Source: Leptospira montravelensis (GTDB lineage: Bacteria; Spirochaetota; Leptospiria; Leptospirales; Leptospiraceae). Taken from it: a DNA stretch of 64,000 nucleotides. Position 1 is the first letter of the stretch, and each line of letters opens with the position of its first letter. A program made the translations under genes and the position numbers. The notes under the pieces were generated by a model. It worked only from the letters and a program-made list of their open reading frames with translations, had not been told where the DNA came from and made no database searches. Location: assembly GCF_004770045.1 (NCBI RefSeq), contig NZ_RQFO01000014.1, forward strand, positions 62,001 to 126,000, read 5' to 3'. Of this stretch, positions 62,080-64,000 are shown one piece after another.

Positions 62080-63782
62080 TTTTTCAATTTCCCCAAGTCT
62101 TTAAATTCGATAAGATCTTGTTGTGACTTTCCTGCAGGTATCATTGGGAACACTTTTTCTTCGGCAGGGATCATAACTTCAATGAGAGCTGATCCATTAT
62201 CTTTTAAGAAAAATTCCACACCTTTCTCGATTTCGGATTTGTGTTCGATTCTCATGGCAGGAATTCCATAAGCATCAGCAAGTTTAACAAAGTTTGGATT
62301 GTATGTCCATTGTGACTCACTGAATCTCTCTTCATAAAATAGTTCCTGCCATTGACGAACCATACCGAGGAAGTTATTATTAAATAGTAATATTTTCACA
62401 CCTAACTGAGATTGTGCGATCGTTGCCAGTTCCTGAATACACATTTGAATGGAACCATCTCCCGTAACACAAATAACAGTTTTATCAGGGTTTCCAAACT
62501 TTGCACCAATGGCCGCAGGAAGCCCATAACCCATAGTCCCTAGTCCTCCGGAGGTTAACCAAGTATTTGGTTTATCAAATAAATAGTACTGTGCTGCCCA
62601 CATTTGGTGTTGCCCTACATCAGTAGAAACAATGGCCTCACCCTTAGTTTTCGCATACACTCTTTGTAAAAAATCTTGTGGTTTGATACTATCACCACTG
62701 TTATCAAAATCGAGAGGATGATTTTTCTTTAAGTTCTGAATATTTTCAATCCATGAAGTACGGTCTCCCCCTTTCACAAAAGGAAGGATTTCACGAATGG
62801 CATCCTTTAAGTCTCCATGAAGGATATGATCTACATTGATTCGTTTGTTAAACTCGGCAGCATCAATGTCTACGTGCGCGCGAACGGCATTCGGAGCAAA
62901 ATCTTGGTATTTGGCAACTCGGTCATCAAACCTGGCACCTAAATTTAAAATATAATCACATTCTAACACGGCTTTGTTAGCATAAGCAGTACCGTGCATT
63001 CCAAGCATTCCTACAGATAAGGGATGAGTTCCAGGAAAAGCACCAAGTCCCATAAGTGTAGTTGTTACGGGAGCATTGGCTTTTTCTGCCAAAGCTTTGA
63101 TTTCTGCTGAAGCAAAGGAATTGATAGCACCACCACCTACATAGAGTAACGGGCGTTTGGCCTGGTTCAAAGCTTCTGCAAATTCTTGCGGATCCCCTTT
63201 TACTTTTGGTCTTTCATAATGATGGGGAGCAATTTTTAAGGAGGATGCTTTTCTGACAGTTGTTTTTTCTAATTGAACATCTTTGGGAAAATCCAAAAGC
63301 ACAGGGCCAGGTCTGCCACCCATCGCTATCTTGATGGCTTCTTCAAAATGGCGAGAAAGATCATCTGCCTTTTTGATCAGTGCGTTGTATTTAGTAATCG
63401 GTATGGTAATTCCAAAAATATCTGCTTCTTGGAAAGCATCGGTTCCAATGGCATCTGTGGAAACTTGGCCCGTGATGGCAAGGATGGGAATAGAATCTAA
63501 TTTAGCATCAGTAAGGCCTGTGATTAAATTCGTAGCTCCTGGGCCGGAAGTGGCAATACAAACACCTAACTTTCCCGTGGACCTGGCATAACCTTCAGCC
63601 ATATGGATAGCACCTTGTTCGTGGCGCACAAGGATGTGTTTGATTTTTTTGCTATGATAGAGTTCGTCGTAGAATGGGAGGATGGCACCACCAGGGTATC
63701 CAAAGACGATCTCCACACCCGCTTCTTCCAATAGTTCGACCATCAATCGGCCACCAGTAATTGCTTCGGTTGTAGATGACAT
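62076..63782 (-). CDS. ilvB: Acetolactate synthase large subunit
   Basis: The 568-residue TPP enzyme shows [15 protein letters not shown], the catalytic Glu in [24 protein letters not shown], and the TPP-magnesium motif starting GDGSIQMC and ending FNNNF. It condenses pyruvate with pyruvate or 2-oxobutyrate in valine, leucine and isoleucine synthesis. A GGGGGAAGG site precedes the ATG at 63782. No attenuator-like leader is evident in the gap upstream. Products feed LeuB elsewhere in the window. Confidence 0.97.
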   Translation of the reverse strand: MSSTTEAITGGRLMVELLEEAGVEIVFGYPGGAILPFYDELYHSKKIKHILVRHEQGAIHMAEGYARSTGKLGVCIATSGPGATNLITGLTDAKLDSIPILAITGQVSTDAIGTDAFQEADIFGITIPITKYNALIKKADDLSRHFEEAIKIAMGGRPGPVLLDFPKDVQLEKTTVRKASSLKIAPHHYERPKVKGDPQEFAEALNQAKRPLLYVGGGAINSFASAEIKALAEKANAPVTTTLMGLGAFPGTHPLSVGMLGMHGTAYANKAVLECDYILNLGARFDDRVAKYQDFAPNAVRAHVDIDAAEFNKRINVDHILHGDLKDAIREILPFVKGGDRTSWIENIQNLKKNHPLDFDNSGDSIKPQDFLQRVYAKTKGEAIVSTDVGQHQMWAAQYYLFDKPNTWLTSGGLGTMGYGLPAAIGAKFGNPDKTVICVTGDGSIQMCIQELATIAQSQLGVKILLFNNNFLGMVRQWQELFYEERFSESQWTYNPNFVKLADAYGIPAMRIEHKSEIEKGVEFFLKDNGSALIEVMIPAEEKVFPMIPAGKSQQDLIEFKDLGKLKK

Positions 63783-63892
63783 ACCTTCCCCCTCATTGTC
63801 ATTTCTTCAAAAAAGAGCCTGTTGTCAATGTTCTCACGTTTTTGAGTCGATTTTTACTGTCTAAAAAAGAATGCTGAAAATTGGACAGGGAT

Positions 63893-64000
63893 ATGGAAAA
63901 TACAGATACCGAAAAGCCACATGAAGATGAAAAATTCACAAAAATAAAATCTCTCGCAAAAGAGGCTTATCGTTTTCTGGATCAGGGTCGTTTTAAGGAA
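63893..64000 (+). CDS. Start of an unidentified gene, cut by the window end
   Basis: Thirty-six codons are open from ATG 63893 to the end: a charged start (MENTDTEKPHEDEK) then FTKIKSLAKEAYRFLDQGRFKE. The last part resembles the first helix of a TPR repeat. GGACAGGG lies just upstream as a possible ribosome-binding site. It is divergent from ilvB. Too little is visible for identification. Confidence 0.55.
   Translation, partial: MENTDTEKPHEDEKFTKIKSLAKEAYRFLDQGRFKE

Overview
The window looks like chromosomal DNA of a spirochaete of the family Leptospiraceae, most likely a Leptospira. The case rests on several things seen together: a flaA2-flaA1 pair for the endoflagellar sheath, a GreA carried on a roughly 920-residue fusion protein (a spirochaetal form), spirochaete-type lipoboxes ending in NC or GC, many 7TMR-DISM and STAS/RsbW-type signalling proteins, tRNA genes standing apart from any rRNA operon, and a moderately AT-rich composition. 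I cannot assign a species; a saprophytic-clade genome is a guess. There are no insertion sequences, prophage genes, CRISPR arrays or rRNA genes. The region is densely packed core genome and no gap without a gene exceeds 300 bp.

Layout. 1-5.1 kb: the end of an acyl-CoA dehydrogenase, thiC under a TPP riboswitch, a large unknown protein and a PilZ protein. 5.1-9.5 kb: a secreted, probably outer-membrane protein, a double-ACT protein, an MFS transporter, a phasin-like protein and a bifunctional-nuclease/UVR protein. 9.5-12 kb: three tRNAs, hemW and a CBS protein. 12-18.4 kb: an exonuclease-like protein, an aminotransferase, and the coupled run phosphosugar mutase-argD-leuB followed by an atypical receiver. 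18.4-25 kb: a minus-strand run of peptide-binding lipoprotein, kinase-like protein, GT-C glycosyltransferase and laccase-domain protein, facing a GH13 enzyme. 25-32 kb: nadC-rsh, a LysM lipoprotein, a STAS protein and lptE-like/fur/tgt. 32-37 kb: an M23 protein converging with the GreA fusion. 37-39 kb: a Pur-alpha-like gene followed by flaA2 and flaA1. 39-43 kb: a cNMP-binding protein, a LuxR-type regulator and a hybrid histidine kinase. 43-46.7 kb: a HerA-like ATPase and groES-groEL behind two degenerate CIRCE elements. 46.7-52 kb: a minus-strand run of lipoyl domain, phosphoesterase, Mrp, UVR protein, release-factor-like protein and a SpoIIE phosphatase. 52-58.2 kb: a degenerate HATPase protein coupled to a PabB-PabC fusion, converging with a Xer recombinase-rsbW-hslV-hslU operon. 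58.2-64 kb: a TPR lipoprotein, trxB, a gluzincin-like protein, ilvB-ilvH and the start of one more gene.

Functional themes are amino-acid and cofactor synthesis (leuB, argD, ilvBH, nadC, thiC, pabBC), envelope proteins, motility, protein quality control (GroE, HslVU, Mrp, TrxB) and signalling by receivers, kinases and partner-switching modules. Translational coupling is common (ATGA, TAATG, TAGTG and TTGA junctions). Seven of ten convergent gene pairs overlap tail to tail without room for a terminator. The items I would check first are the kinase-like/GT-C envelope operon, the Pur-alpha-like gene leading the flaA operon, the receiver with Glu in place of the phosphoacceptor Asp, the SD-sequestering helix under the TPP riboswitch, and the degenerate HATPase protein coupled to the folate fusion. 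I did not find an obvious new defence or mobile system.
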